From a virus: a DNA stretch of 64,000 nt. The translations under genes were made by a program, and so were the position numbers. The notes under the pieces are model-generated. The model made no database searches. It had not been told where the DNA came from and was given only the letters and a program-made list of their open reading frames with translations. The DNA lies in the IMG/VR virus record IMGVR_UViG_3300036716_002035, positions 1 to 64,000 of that record; one strand, written 5' to 3'. Positions 47,487-57,672 of this stretch are shown here, piece after piece. Each line of letters opens with the position of its first letter. The first letter of the stretch is position 1.

Positions 47487-49324
47487 TATAGAGACAAAGT
47501 AAAAAGCGTTGCGCCTCCATCCAGCACTAAGGCGCCAGAATCATGGACCTTTAAAAATAAACCACTACTAACTTCTTGTATCTTGTGCTTACCCCCAGCC
47601 TTATGAAGCTTCCATTGGTTACGGGGGGTATCCGTGGTCTTGGCTATGCTGCCTAAATTAGACAACCAAACAGATTTTCTTTCGTCATCAATACATTTGA
47701 TATGATAATTTCCATTATCTAGCTGGATAAACTCCCATAAATGACCCCTAACAGTCCAATAAAAACCACGAGGAGTGATCATTTTTGGAAAGTCCTTGTC
47801 GCAAACTGCTTCCGCGTAGGTAGGGTCGTTTTCATACTTGCCTAAATCTTTTCTAATGATATTGGATATAAAAATTTCATTAGCCCTGTCTTTCATGCTT
47901 ATAAAGTTCCAGCTATCTGGTTCAAATCCATCTTCTTTTTTTCGAAAGAAATATAACACCTGTCCAGCGTCGTCATCCTCCTTGGAGAATAAAAACATTC
48001 CTGGGTCCGACTTCGATTCAATTAAACACGTCCCATCCTGCTGCTCATGTAACTTTACTCCGTTTTTTGTATAATTCTGTTGAAAAAAACGGCTCACATA
48101 AAACGCCATAAACTGAGGGTTTTCTTTGTTGGGGTTAGTTGTTTTTAGGAGCTCTGTGCATGTATAAATATTTGAATCCATATTGAATGCATACTTGTCA
48201 TTGTCTGATCCAGACAATACCGTTCTCAGAAAGAGTACGCCATTCCCCTTTTTGGTTTTGGGATCTTTTCTCTCTTGAACATCATATGTTAGGGTCATGT
48301 ATTTTTTGCTTCGAGCATTTTGAATAACAAAAGAGTTCTCATCAACCCACGATCTATTTATGTATGCATTATTAAACTTAATGGGAGTAGCAGATCCAAA
48401 TGAATTAGTAATTTCTTTATTAATTCTCTCCACATCGTTTTTAAACCAATTTTTTGCAAGATTTTCGTACAACTCGAAGGTTCCCTCGTCTTCCATTACT
48501 GGCTCCTGCACACCGTAGGTATGATGTGCGGTTATAAAATCCCCAATTATCATATTGGGCCTGTCAAGCTCTTGGCCTAATTTAGAACTGGTAATGTACT
48601 CGTCTTGTGCATCAATGTTAATAAAATGCTTCCTATCGGAACCAAGCATGAATATGCAGTTAATTGAGACTCGGGCATTAAAATAAATATTTTCTTTTAA
48701 TTTGTAAGATTCTAGGCTGTTAGGGTTCCTAATGAGGTCTGATATAAATTGCTTATGGCATTTGCATGCGATTTTTGGGTGAGCAAAAAGGGGGCCAGTC
48801 AAACCGCACGGAGGATACATTTCAATCTCCTTGTCGGGGAAATTCCACATGCCTTTCTTTGCCTGATGAAAAGCGGTCATTCCATTGTTGATGCAATTAG
48901 AATGCATTATGATTGGATCTTTATTTTCCCACCTTAACTGTGCGGCGGAACGAAGAGTCTCTACGTCAAGAAAAAGAGTGTCGTCATCAAGCTTTATGAT
49001 GACATCATTGTCTTTAAAGGTGCCCATGAATTTATAAAACGGAGCCCAATAACCAACGCTGTCCATTACTGTTCCATCTTGTATCTGCTTTCCACGCTCT
49101 TCTCTGTTTGAGACAAACACCCTGTCTGGGTAAGTTTTATTCAGTCTCTGGCACTCGCTCCAAATGAAATTATGATCCGATTTGTTTCGGGTCATGTCTA
49201 TCATGTAATACTTATCGATCGACCCGATCCTTAAGCCTTCCTCAATATATTGGTGAAGGATTTTTATATTAGATTCCCTGCCCATAAAGGAGCAAACATT
49301 AATTGTAAATTCTTTATTTTCCAT
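47486..49324 (-). CDS. Glycosyltransferase with C-terminal beta-trefoil-like domain
   Basis: 612 aa from the ATG at 49324. The first ~250 residues contain VIIKLDDDTLFLDVETL, a DDD metal/nucleotide motif of GT-A enzymes, and GMTAFHQAKKG. The last ~150 residues show repeated short beta units ending in LWEFIQLDNGNYHIKC and QWKLHKAGGKHKIQEV, resembling a ricin-type lectin fold. A catalytic domain plus sugar-binding domain is likely. Donor unknown. Confidence 0.7.
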   Translation of the reverse strand: MENKEFTINVCSFMGRESNIKILHQYIEEGLRIGSIDKYYMIDMTRNKSDHNFIWSECQRLNKTYPDRVFVSNREERGKQIQDGTVMDSVGYWAPFYKFMGTFKDNDVIIKLDDDTLFLDVETLRSAAQLRWENKDPIIMHSNCINNGMTAFHQAKKGMWNFPDKEIEMYPPCGLTGPLFAHPKIACKCHKQFISDLIRNPNSLESYKLKENIYFNARVSINCIFMLGSDRKHFINIDAQDEYITSSKLGQELDRPNMIIGDFITAHHTYGVQEPVMEDEGTFELYENLAKNWFKNDVERINKEITNSFGSATPIKFNNAYINRSWVDENSFVIQNARSKKYMTLTYDVQERKDPKTKKGNGVLFLRTVLSGSDNDKYAFNMDSNIYTCTELLKTTNPNKENPQFMAFYVSRFFQQNYTKNGVKLHEQQDGTCLIESKSDPGMFLFSKEDDDAGQVLYFFRKKEDGFEPDSWNFISMKDRANEIFISNIIRKDLGKYENDPTYAEAVCDKDFPKMITPRGFYWTVRGHLWEFIQLDNGNYHIKCIDDERKSVWLSNLGSIAKTTDTPRNQWKLHKAGGKHKIQEVSSGLFLKVHDSGALVLDGGATLFTLSL

Positions 49325-49351
49325 ATCCAAAAATAGATACACAAACAAAGG

Positions 49352-50374
49352 CTACAATTCAATCAAGCCACTTAATAATTTAAACTTTTTTTCTATAACG
49401 CCGTTGATCTGCGAACCTCTAGCACCATCAAACCACCAATCTTTAGATTTGGCATTGGTATTTTTTCTATAATGAACGTTTTGCGAGTTGGAATCATATA
49501 TTGATTTGTTGCATTTTATATTTATAGAATTATTCTTAAAAAACTTACCAATGTTGTCTGCGACATGTTTAAAATCAATGATATTGTCTACGGCTAGATC
49601 TTTCCCGTCATAATAATACCCATAATTTAAGAACCTACACTGGCCCTCCGTGTTTTGATGTTTGACAAATGGCTCCATGCGAATATATATATCTGGATTA
49701 GATAAGTAAGGAAATCTACTGTGAGCTATGCCACTGGGAGGCGTGAAGGCAACCTCTTCTTTGTCAATGTCATATAATTTAAATCCTAATTTTTGATTTT
49801 GTTTTTTATATATTGCCCGTTCTTTTTCTAAGGCGGCAACACCATATGTATCATGATCTGTTAGAGGCAGCTCCTCTGCAGATAATTGTAGCAAAGCCCA
49901 GTCCTCAAAATAAGATCTGATTTCTTCGGGATATAACCCCAGAAGACTTTGGGAAAGCATCTCTTTCATTTCTGGACCCTTTGTTCTGGATCTTAGCTCA
50001 GGTGAGGGCAAAAACAGCCCAGGTTTAATCAGGATAGAATTTAAAAAACAAAACAAAGAAACCATTCTGTCTTTGGGACTTCTCTCGATAGTGAATTTAG
50101 TATAAGAATCCCATATTTCATTACCCACTATTTCTTTAATGATAAACCATGGAAGATGGTTGCCGTACTTCTCTTGATAGGCAAGCGCTGATTTACCTGT
50201 ATCTTCAAAAACCTTGTCTACATTAACTTTAGTATCCTCGTTGACTTCGTTGGAAGGGTCTCCTGCCATTACGTCATCAGAACCTAAATGAGGTTTAATA
50301 AACTTCATAAAGGTTTGCGTTGATGTCTTATGGGTCTTAACAAATATAAATTTATGTTTATGTGATATTATCAT
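49352..50374 (-). CDS. Sulfotransferase-like protein
   Basis: 340 aa. Starts MIISHKHKFIFVKTHKTSTQ (5'-phosphosulfate loop variant) and has FTIERSPKDRMVSLFCF (3'-phosphate segment with Arg and Ser). The N-terminus closely resembles those of the 57672 and 58322 proteins, so it is a paralog with a longer C-terminus. Acceptor unknown. Confidence 0.72.
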   Translation of the reverse strand: MIISHKHKFIFVKTHKTSTQTFMKFIKPHLGSDDVMAGDPSNEVNEDTKVNVDKVFEDTGKSALAYQEKYGNHLPWFIIKEIVGNEIWDSYTKFTIERSPKDRMVSLFCFLNSILIKPGLFLPSPELRSRTKGPEMKEMLSQSLLGLYPEEIRSYFEDWALLQLSAEELPLTDHDTYGVAALEKERAIYKKQNQKLGFKLYDIDKEEVAFTPPSGIAHSRFPYLSNPDIYIRMEPFVKHQNTEGQCRFLNYGYYYDGKDLAVDNIIDFKHVADNIGKFFKNNSINIKCNKSIYDSNSQNVHYRKNTNAKSKDWWFDGARGSQINGVIEKKFKLLSGLIEL

Positions 50375-50419
50375 GTTTAAAATTCGAATTGAATGCCATT
50401 TAAGTCGGCTCGTGAAAAA

Positions 50420-51169
50420 CTATTCATTTATTAAAAATTGATAGTCTTGCTCAAATTTAGATTCTCCTTTTTGCCCTAAATGAGAAACCGAAAGATCTAA
50501 AGTTCTAAGTTTAGAGAAATCTTTATTAATGATATCATCCCTAAACCAAACATCGTTCTGCGCAGCAGAGTGCCACTCGTCATAAAGCACTCTAGCCTCC
50601 TCTGAGGAGGGTTTGTAGAGCTGAAAAAAGCCCCAGCCAGATTTCGGCGTTCCATAAAAAGAAAATCTTTCCATAGATTTGAAGTCCTTAAGCGAGAGGA
50701 AGTCTTTCCTTGAGGACGGGGTATACAAAACATCGGATTCTAAATCATCATCTGTAATCGGCAAACCTTCTGAAAGAACTATGTCGCAATCTAAAATTAA
50801 TTGAAACGCATTAGGAAAATCTTTTGCCCCTCTTTCTTGTCCGATTCTAAGACCTGAACCCTTGTTAAAGGCTTTTGAGTTAGCATTTTCTAAGAACTTA
50901 GGCCAGTATTCTTTGCGGGAATCAGGAGGCTGATTCATCTGGCCATTCTCAAATCTTTTTTGATGAACATCAAACCATCCCATTCCAACTTTAAAATCAT
51001 GATAAAGAACCTCAACATTATTGTATTTTTTACAGACTTCAATTGTTTCTAAATCATCTTCCTTGGTTATGACATAGATGTGTTTAAGTATTGATGAATT
51101 TACTTCTAGGGCTATTTTGAGTAATGCTCCATAATTAACACAAACAGTTATGCCTATAACGTCCACCAT
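50420..51169 (-). CDS. GT2-like glycosyltransferase
   Basis: 249 aa. N-terminal IGITVCVNYGALLKIALEVN and LILDCDIVLSEGLP with a DCD metal motif. Pattern close to the 25876 enzyme. Donor and acceptor unknown. Confidence 0.68.
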   Translation of the reverse strand: MVDVIGITVCVNYGALLKIALEVNSSILKHIYVITKEDDLETIEVCKKYNNVEVLYHDFKVGMGWFDVHQKRFENGQMNQPPDSRKEYWPKFLENANSKAFNKGSGLRIGQERGAKDFPNAFQLILDCDIVLSEGLPITDDDLESDVLYTPSSRKDFLSLKDFKSMERFSFYGTPKSGWGFFQLYKPSSEEARVLYDEWHSAAQNDVWFRDDIINKDFSKLRTLDLSVSHLGQKGESKFEQDYQFLINE

Positions 51170-51172
51170 CTT

Positions 51173-51787
51173 TTAAATACAATAGTTAAAATTTTCAAAT
51201 TCTTTTTTTCTTAAATTATAGACTAAGTTCTTTGTGTTCTTATCTAGCCATTCATCTATATCGATAGATGGTTTTTTATTATTTTCTTTAATGAAAAATG
51301 AATAATGCTTGCACGCTTCCGCTTCTTCCATTAAATTTAACTCTTCTAAGATTTTATTCACTCCGCTTATTCCATCTTCAAATCTAAAAATAAAATCCGC
51401 CCATAAGTTTCCAGATTCATTAAAAATGATATCATGCTGCCTCTTGATTTCTTGCGTTAATGTATTGTTTCCATCGTTAGAATAAATGTGTTTTTTTAAA
51501 TCACTCTTGAATTCTTCTTTTTGATCTTTATTTAAGTTAGATATAGAAGAGGTATTGTGGTGTTTGGATATTCTAAAATACAAAGAAATTGTGTTAACGT
51601 AAGGGTTTCTAACTGTACAAATTTTATAGGATTGATTCCATATTGAACTGTTTTTTAATTTAGATTTCTCATAAGGTAAATGCCTGCAATCAAAAAAGCT
51701 GATAGCATTACGCGCATCAAGCTCTCTGAATATATTGCTTAGGGCGCTACCTGCAGTACGCATGCATCTATTAAGTATAATATTCAC
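51173..51787 (-). CDS. Sulfotransferase-like protein
   Basis: 204 aa. ILNRCMRTAGSALSNIF occupies the phosphosulfate-loop position and CTVRNPYVNTISLYFRI the 3'-phosphate segment. More divergent than the other copies. Confidence 0.66.
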   Translation of the reverse strand: MNIILNRCMRTAGSALSNIFRELDARNAISFFDCRHLPYEKSKLKNSSIWNQSYKICTVRNPYVNTISLYFRISKHHNTSSISNLNKDQKEEFKSDLKKHIYSNDGNNTLTQEIKRQHDIIFNESGNLWADFIFRFEDGISGVNKILEELNLMEEAEACKHYSFFIKENNKKPSIDIDEWLDKNTKNLVYNLRKKEFENFNYCI

Positions 51788-51795
51788 TGGTACAA

Positions 51796-52851
51796 CTATA
51801 GAATATTAACTGTTCTTAGCCAAGACTCTACTCTATGGTGGGGTCGGTGATTTTCCATTACATACTTCTTGCCCGCCTCCCCAATTGCCTTGGCTGCATC
51901 TTGGTTCGTCATGTAGTAATAAACTTTTTCGAGCATATCAATATGATCATCATAAACAATCCAATGCTCTCCATCTACTAAACCCACTGGAGGTAATATC
52001 ATGCGGTTATGAAGAACTAAAGCTCCGCTACTCATAGCTTCCATTAGCCTATAGTCTCCTTCCCAGCCGTCAGGGGTAGCAGTGACAATAATTTTAGTGG
52101 TTGCCATTAACCTGCAATAGTCTTCCTGAGGGGTGCGGCGCCCATCGGTTTGACCCCCTCCAGTTTTACCAACATGCAAATTGTAACCACAACCGTACCA
52201 TTTTTGAGCAGCCTTTAGTGCAGAAGCTATAAGACGCCTAGTTCCACACCAACCCAGGTGCCTTTCAACCATTTCCCTTAATGCCCCACCCCTTTGATAA
52301 TGCATAGGAATATGCTGACTCCAATTATCATCGTTAGACTCAAAGAAGCAACAAACATCCATATCTCTAGGCTTGCCTTTATGTTTCTCAAACTCTTCTA
52401 CAATATCTTCTCTCACACAATAAGGAGAAAAATGCACTACATGGGGAGAGTAGTCTTGCACCCCCAAGGGCTTCCCCCATTTTCTAATCGCCATGTTTCT
52501 TTTGAAATGCCCCAAAACTCGCGCCTTGGGATGATATAATTCGAGCTCGTCCTTGTAATCCATAATAATTGCAGGAACATCAGGGTACTGCTCTCTCCAA
52601 ACAATGGCCTGATCTGGCTGCATGCAGCCGTGCAGTATCATCAAGTCTACATCTTTTGGCCTACCAGCGGTTTGGGGAGCGGCTTTTATGTAGGGGCCAT
52701 CGGGGTTGTCTAGGGTGCGAACTTGATCTGGTAATTTCACTAACTCACACAAGTCGCTATTAGCTATGCCTGGCTGCAATATTTGTGCGTTTTCTTCGGA
52801 GGTGGCTCCTTGCATGGGGGTATAAATTTTTATCTTCTTTTTCATATCCAT
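51796..52851 (-). CDS. GT-B glycosyltransferase (GT4-like)
   Basis: 351 aa. C-terminal half has EGDYRLMEAMSSGALVLHNR, the E-x7-E-type donor site of GT4-like enzymes. It lacks a clear N-terminal Rossmann glycine loop. Overlaps the next gene by 10 bp. Confidence 0.72.
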   Translation of the reverse strand: MDMKKKIKIYTPMQGATSEENAQILQPGIANSDLCELVKLPDQVRTLDNPDGPYIKAAPQTAGRPKDVDLMILHGCMQPDQAIVWREQYPDVPAIIMDYKDELELYHPKARVLGHFKRNMAIRKWGKPLGVQDYSPHVVHFSPYCVREDIVEEFEKHKGKPRDMDVCCFFESNDDNWSQHIPMHYQRGGALREMVERHLGWCGTRRLIASALKAAQKWYGCGYNLHVGKTGGGQTDGRRTPQEDYCRLMATTKIIVTATPDGWEGDYRLMEAMSSGALVLHNRMILPPVGLVDGEHWIVYDDHIDMLEKVYYYMTNQDAAKAIGEAGKKYVMENHRPHHRVESWLRTVNIL

Positions 52852-53657
52852 TTATCTGTTACTCTTCCATCTCTATTTAACCAAGTCTCTCCAATATGAA
52901 GGCAAAACATCTCCTTATCTTCTATATGTACACCATACTCTAAACCTTCTTTGTCTCCATATTTTATAAATTCATAAATATACTCATCGGCGTCTTGAGT
53001 AACTCTATCCCTCCAATTTAAAGATTGTTTCGCTCTATTTTGAAATTTACCTATAAATTTTGAGTCAACAATTTGTGCATTCACGCAATGGAGATCTTGC
53101 GTCCATATAGGCTGGTTATTGTGGTCTCTGTATTCATCTAAGTGATCAAAGTAAAATATCTGCGCGTAACCCAATAGCGTTCTCTCCTTGCCCAATGGCA
53201 ACCTTTTCAGGAAATCATGTTCTTGGTGAGGATTTTTTTGCCATAATAAAAAGTTTTCTTGCTTTTCTATTATATATCTAGCCATACCCATAAGAACTTG
53301 ACGAGTATCAATTCCAATAGAATTTAATTTATCAATATGATGGTTGAATCTGGCGTTGAAATTATTAAAAATAACATCGCTGTCTGTTAGGCATAAAAAT
53401 CCTTGGTAGTTTTCGCCTTCCAAATAAGACATCCCCTCGTTCACAAGCCTACCTTTATTAAAGGCTGCATTGTTGTATTTGATTAAAGAGTCTTCTACAA
53501 CTATACATTTTACAGTTTTATGTTTATCGCAAACTCTTTGGCAGTCAATATCGGACTTAATAGTGACCACTATTATCTCATCAAAAATTAAGGAGTTATA
53601 TGGTAATATATAATCCAAGTAATCGGAATAATTAACTGAAACCAATAAGCTTTTCAT
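52842..53657 (-). CDS. Putative glycosyltransferase
   Basis: 271 aa. GT-A-like pattern FLCLTDSDVIFNNFNARF (DSD) with IIVVTIKSDIDCQRVC before it, and a HIGETWLNRDGRV tail. Related in layout to 25876 and 50420. Confidence 0.66.
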   Translation of the reverse strand: MKSLLVSVNYSDYLDYILPYNSLIFDEIIVVTIKSDIDCQRVCDKHKTVKCIVVEDSLIKYNNAAFNKGRLVNEGMSYLEGENYQGFLCLTDSDVIFNNFNARFNHHIDKLNSIGIDTRQVLMGMARYIIEKQENFLLWQKNPHQEHDFLKRLPLGKERTLLGYAQIFYFDHLDEYRDHNNQPIWTQDLHCVNAQIVDSKFIGKFQNRAKQSLNWRDRVTQDADEYIYEFIKYGDKEGLEYGVHIEDKEMFCLHIGETWLNRDGRVTDKWI

Positions 53658-54340
53658 TGGTTATCAATATGTCTTTTTAATATACTTTTATACTCAGGCT
53701 TGCGTATATTATTCTCATCATAAGTGTCACCTATAAATTCATAATCAATCCGAGGTATTTTTATCGGTATTGTGTCTTTTTGAAAATCTCCAAAAATTGT
53801 CAATTCATTTTTGCATTTAGGATAGATTACGTCCCTCAAGAAAAGCTGGTCAATGCCATAATATCCCCCTTTGTTTTTTGTATATTTCTGGTATTCATTA
53901 CGGTAATTAATGTCGCTCGATTTAAACGCACACATGCCTGCCATTATAGGCCATTTTTGTGTGTGGCCTGGGTGATCTCGGATAGTCATTGCATTAGTAT
54001 TCATTAATAGCCATTTATTTACAGCCCAAGAATCTCTCTTTGAGAGTCTACTATCAGTGTCTCGCGATATATTTACCTCAACATCAGGATCATCAATTGC
54101 ATAAAATCTAGCCCCCGTTATCTGCTTTTCTTTATTTTGTGGTATGGAACATACCTCTATCTCAACATTATGCTTTTTTTTGAGTTTTAATATCACAGGA
54201 TGGGCCTCACAATATGATGCTATATAAAATCGGCAGACCCACCCCTTGAAATACCTGTCTCTTAGTTTTATATTCTCAAGAGCGCCAAAATAGTATTTCG
54301 CCTCATCGCCAAACAAACAAAATGATATAATGCGTTTCAT
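53654..54340 (-). CDS. Putative glycosyltransferase
   Basis: 228 aa. Starts MKRIISFCLFGDEAKYYFGA and has VEVNISRDTDSRLSKRD, a DTD motif consistent with nucleotide-sugar binding. Overlaps both neighbours by 4 bp. Confidence 0.6.
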   Translation of the reverse strand: MKRIISFCLFGDEAKYYFGALENIKLRDRYFKGWVCRFYIASYCEAHPVILKLKKKHNVEIEVCSIPQNKEKQITGARFYAIDDPDVEVNISRDTDSRLSKRDSWAVNKWLLMNTNAMTIRDHPGHTQKWPIMAGMCAFKSSDINYRNEYQKYTKNKGGYYGIDQLFLRDVIYPKCKNELTIFGDFQKDTIPIKIPRIDYEFIGDTYDENNIRKPEYKSILKRHIDNQ

Positions 54341-55008
54341 TTACTTAGTAAAGTTCTTAGTTCATTAATGATATCTGAAATGCCAAGATTAGATCCAAAT
54401 TTTTCGCATTTATGAAATCCTTGTTGATAACTTGCGACATAGTTGCTAGAAGAAACCATGTAAATCAAATCTTTATCAAAGTCTTCGTTTGAAAAATAAT
54501 CAAAACTCCAGCCGTTGTGATTTATTTTGTTATTAATTTTGCTTAAATATAAAAAGCCTGTTTTAACAGCCGAATCAACAAACTTTTGGGGGTACTCGTG
54601 ACCAAAATGATGAGCCGTAACACAAGTAACCTTGTCTATATCGTAGGCGTTTCTCCAGCTGGGAATTTCTTTAACGAGATTTTCATAAAACGATCTGCTA
54701 TTCTCTCTTAGCCAACTCTTTCCGCTGACAAAAACATCTCCAAGTCTAGCGTGAAGCACTAATTCTCTTTTAGCTGCTTTTTTAAAAGAATTAGAATTTA
54801 ATTTTTTTTCAACTATTTCAGCTAAAGTGTCCCAATCCCTAAACTTTTTTTTATTTTTAATATATTGCGTTAGAATTGAGTCTTGGTACTTGCCGCAAGA
54901 TAGTAATCTATCAGCATCGCGAGGGTTACTGCCCCAAAAAAGATCAGATAGCCTATAGATAGAATTATTGTTTAATACTTTTATTTTAAGTATGTCTGCT
55001 TTGTTCAT
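54337..55008 (-). CDS. Fucosyltransferase-like (GT11/GT23-like) protein
   Basis: 223 aa. ELVLHARLGDVFVSGKSWLR resembles the H-x-R-x-GD motif I of alpha-1,2/1,6-fucosyltransferases. SSSNYVASYQQGFHKCEKF fits a second donor region. GDP-mannose dehydratase nearby supports GDP-deoxysugar use. Assignment by motif only. Confidence 0.52.
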   Translation of the reverse strand: MNKADILKIKVLNNNSIYRLSDLFWGSNPRDADRLLSCGKYQDSILTQYIKNKKKFRDWDTLAEIVEKKLNSNSFKKAAKRELVLHARLGDVFVSGKSWLRENSRSFYENLVKEIPSWRNAYDIDKVTCVTAHHFGHEYPQKFVDSAVKTGFLYLSKINNKINHNGWSFDYFSNEDFDKDLIYMVSSSNYVASYQQGFHKCEKFGSNLGISDIINELRTLLSK

Positions 55009-55023
55009 ATATAATCAAATTTT

Positions 55024-55791
55024 TTACCCAACTATTAATCTTACAGGTACGCCTTCCAGGTCCCTAGGCTCAACTTTAATGCTATTATTATTTCTTCTAT
55101 GCCAAATAAATTGGTGTCTAGGATGTAATTCTTTATGTCTTTGCCCCCATTGAGTAGGATCTCCTATAAGCGGAAGATTGTTTTTTTTACAAAGCAAGCT
55201 AAAAATAGATTGATCATGGCGATGATCTTTAAATCCTTTATAATTTTCTTTTTTGCTTGGAGAATCAGTGATTAGCTGTTCTATTTGGGCGTATTTTAAA
55301 TACTCCCTGCAAAAGTTAATAGAAAAATCAGTTTTTCTAAATCCAATAAATGAAGCCATTACCTGTTCGCTTTCAGAGAATTCTTCGTTATCTAAATCGA
55401 GCGCCACAAACAAATCTCTTTTGGTATATTGAAATTCTTTATGGTTTCCAGTAAGAGAAAAAGGACAAACTCCTTGTTCGGAATTTCTGATTTTTTCTAT
55501 TATTGGAGAAAAGTCTTTTATGATATCTGCTCCAGAGTCAGAGTAAAATAAAATATCCTCTTTATTGAGTAACTCTAAATTTTTTAATATAAAATAAGGC
55601 TTCCATAGCCAGTATCCACAACCCTTTTTCTGGTCTAATATAGATTTATTTTTACTATAAAAACTGCCGTCAATAGACTGTGGCGAATACTGGTGGACGG
55701 AGTCAAATCCATGCATCAAAGCAGAAGCAGAATTTCTAACTTGAGAATTTCTGTAGTTTTTATCAGCAAAGTTTATTAATATATTTCTCAT
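55024..55791 (-). CDS. Putative glycosyltransferase
   Basis: 255 aa. KGCGYWLWKPYFILKNLELL and EDILFYSDSGADI resemble bacterial capsule or LPS sugar transferases (conserved Trp/Lys block and SDSGA). Specificity unknown. Confidence 0.58.
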   Translation of the reverse strand: MRNILINFADKNYRNSQVRNSASALMHGFDSVHQYSPQSIDGSFYSKNKSILDQKKGCGYWLWKPYFILKNLELLNKEDILFYSDSGADIIKDFSPIIEKIRNSEQGVCPFSLTGNHKEFQYTKRDLFVALDLDNEEFSESEQVMASFIGFRKTDFSINFCREYLKYAQIEQLITDSPSKKENYKGFKDHRHDQSIFSLLCKKNNLPLIGDPTQWGQRHKELHPRHQFIWHRRNNNSIKVEPRDLEGVPVRLIVG

Positions 55792-55825
55792 TCGTGAAAG
55801 GTGTACTTGATATTTTTATGGCAAA

Positions 55826-56668
55826 TCATTTTTGATTATTTTTTAAAATATTATTTAACTTATATATTTCTGTATCTCCTAGGTCGTGCTCTTCCATAGC
55901 GTCTGAAAGAGCAACGCTTCTACCTCTATGTTTTTGGATTTTGTATTTTTTAGGATGTTGTATTGGGAGTTGTTGAATATCTGTTGACGGGTTAGATAGC
56001 AGCTCCATAGCAAAAAATAAACCGTAAGTCCTTTCTAGAACACCTCCTAGGTGGGGGTGGTGAGTAGGCCAAGGAGGAAGGTTGGCCCAAGGATATATAT
56101 CGTCTACTAAAACCTCAATCCATGACATTAATTTTTCAAATAGATCTTTATGTATAATAAAGGTAGCAAATAAAATTAAAGAGTCTTTAGTTTTGGCGTT
56201 TTTCTTAAGTTCGCCCATAGAGAAAGAAGTGCCAAAAAAGTCATTATAATGATCTACAACATAATCGTAGGGGACCTTATTGAATTCAGGGTCTGTGGTT
56301 AAATCTTTTTTATTAAAATAAAAAATACAAGGATTTTTATTGGTAGATAATCTTTTATTAAACTCATCAAATACATCTCTCTTTATGACTTGATCGTATT
56401 GCCCAAAGCCAATATAATCTAAATCTTTATAGATCTCGTTTTTGTATATATGCCACGCTGCAGAAGTTTCGCTGTAACCTCTCTCCTGAAATCGAGGTTC
56501 GTAAATAGGTAGGTCTTTTTCTTGGATAACATCTTTAGAAATTGTTATTGGGGATTTTTCAATATTTTCATTTACCCCAAAGAATTTGATATTTTCTAGA
56601 GACTCACTATCATAAACCTCTTCGTGAATGGATTTATGATAAACTACAAAAAATTTAATTTTATTCAT
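55826..56668 (-). CDS. Putative polysaccharide glycosyltransferase
   Basis: 280 aa. LDYIGFGQYDQVIKRDVF and LERTYGLFFAMELLSN resemble the YIGLxHYRR and C-terminal helix pattern of DUF4422-type LPS transferases, though weakly. Overlaps the GT10 gene by 4 bp. Confidence 0.5.
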   Translation of the reverse strand: MNKIKFFVVYHKSIHEEVYDSESLENIKFFGVNENIEKSPITISKDVIQEKDLPIYEPRFQERGYSETSAAWHIYKNEIYKDLDYIGFGQYDQVIKRDVFDEFNKRLSTNKNPCIFYFNKKDLTTDPEFNKVPYDYVVDHYNDFFGTSFSMGELKKNAKTKDSLILFATFIIHKDLFEKLMSWIEVLVDDIYPWANLPPWPTHHPHLGGVLERTYGLFFAMELLSNPSTDIQQLPIQHPKKYKIQKHRGRSVALSDAMEEHDLGDTEIYKLNNILKNNQK

Positions 56669-57672
56669 GATGTCATTTTTAATATATCTTTTCTGATTAA
56701 AGAATACACTTGGGAGTCTTTGTTGAAAAAATCATTTAAGGGGGTTTTGAAAAAATTCAGAGATCTCATTTTTTCTATTTCTTGATTGCTTAAAAGCGAA
56801 ATGTATTCTGCGCAATCCTCGATTGAATTGAAGTCTGTAATGTCTATAAAGGAGTCAGGGTTAAAGATTTCTTTGGTCAAAGAATCGCCATAGTAAATTG
56901 GTATTGCGCCCGCCAGAAATGCATTTAATATTTTTTCAGTTACATAACCCTTGCTAATTGTGTTTTCCATAGCTAAAACAAAATCATATTGAGAATATGT
57001 TTTGTAAAGCTCATTATTATACCAACAATCATTTCCAGATCTTAGGTTTGAAGAAGGTTTCAATGTAGAAGGGTAGCTTCCGTGCCTCTCGCCCAAGGCG
57101 TGGCATTTGTTTTCTCCTATTTTTTCTACTAAACAATCAAACATTGATTCTCTGCGGGGACATTTAGTTCTATTCATATAACCCACGGAAAAAGGACGAT
57201 TGTTATTGCAGTGAATTCTTTTTGTTTTCCCCTCCCCTAAGAGCCGTGGGTGCATTGATGCGAAGGGAACGTGATGACATTCTTTCTGGACATCACAAGT
57301 AGTAATTAAAAAATTTCTATCTAAAAATAAATTCCTATTAGAAATGCCATTTATGCAATCAAACCCAAAACCCAAAGGAATGCCTCCCGTACTACCTCTC
57401 GCAGACTCTATAGAGAAACCGTTTCTTTCTGCATCTAAATGAGATCCTACAATATAAGGCTCAAAACCTATTAAAATGGTAGGCTTTAGCAATTTATATT
57501 TTCCATTATCCCTACCAATAACTCGACTTATGCAAGCAGGTTCTTTGTTGACCCTTAAAGAAGTTACGATTATGTCATTATCTTTAAGATAGCTTTGTAT
57601 TTGGTCATCACAAAGAAAAAACTCTTCAACAAAGTCTCTTATGTGGACTGGGAGGGAAGGAGTTTTAAGCAT
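56665..57672 (-). CDS. GT10 alpha-1,3-fucosyltransferase-like protein
   Basis: 335 aa. The donor-binding signature is clear: YDFVLAMENTISKGYVTEKI followed by LNAFLAGAIPIYYGD, as in the GT10 motif FxLAFENS...DYxTEKL. VGYMNRTKCPRRESMF precedes it. These enzymes transfer fucose (or a related GDP-deoxysugar) from GDP-sugar. With GMD at 60985 it points to a deoxysugar-bearing glycan. Confidence 0.85.
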   Translation of the reverse strand: MLKTPSLPVHIRDFVEEFFLCDDQIQSYLKDNDIIVTSLRVNKEPACISRVIGRDNGKYKLLKPTILIGFEPYIVGSHLDAERNGFSIESARGSTGGIPLGFGFDCINGISNRNLFLDRNFLITTCDVQKECHHVPFASMHPRLLGEGKTKRIHCNNNRPFSVGYMNRTKCPRRESMFDCLVEKIGENKCHALGERHGSYPSTLKPSSNLRSGNDCWYNNELYKTYSQYDFVLAMENTISKGYVTEKILNAFLAGAIPIYYGDSLTKEIFNPDSFIDITDFNSIEDCAEYISLLSNQEIEKMRSLNFFKTPLNDFFNKDSQVYSLIRKDILKMTS

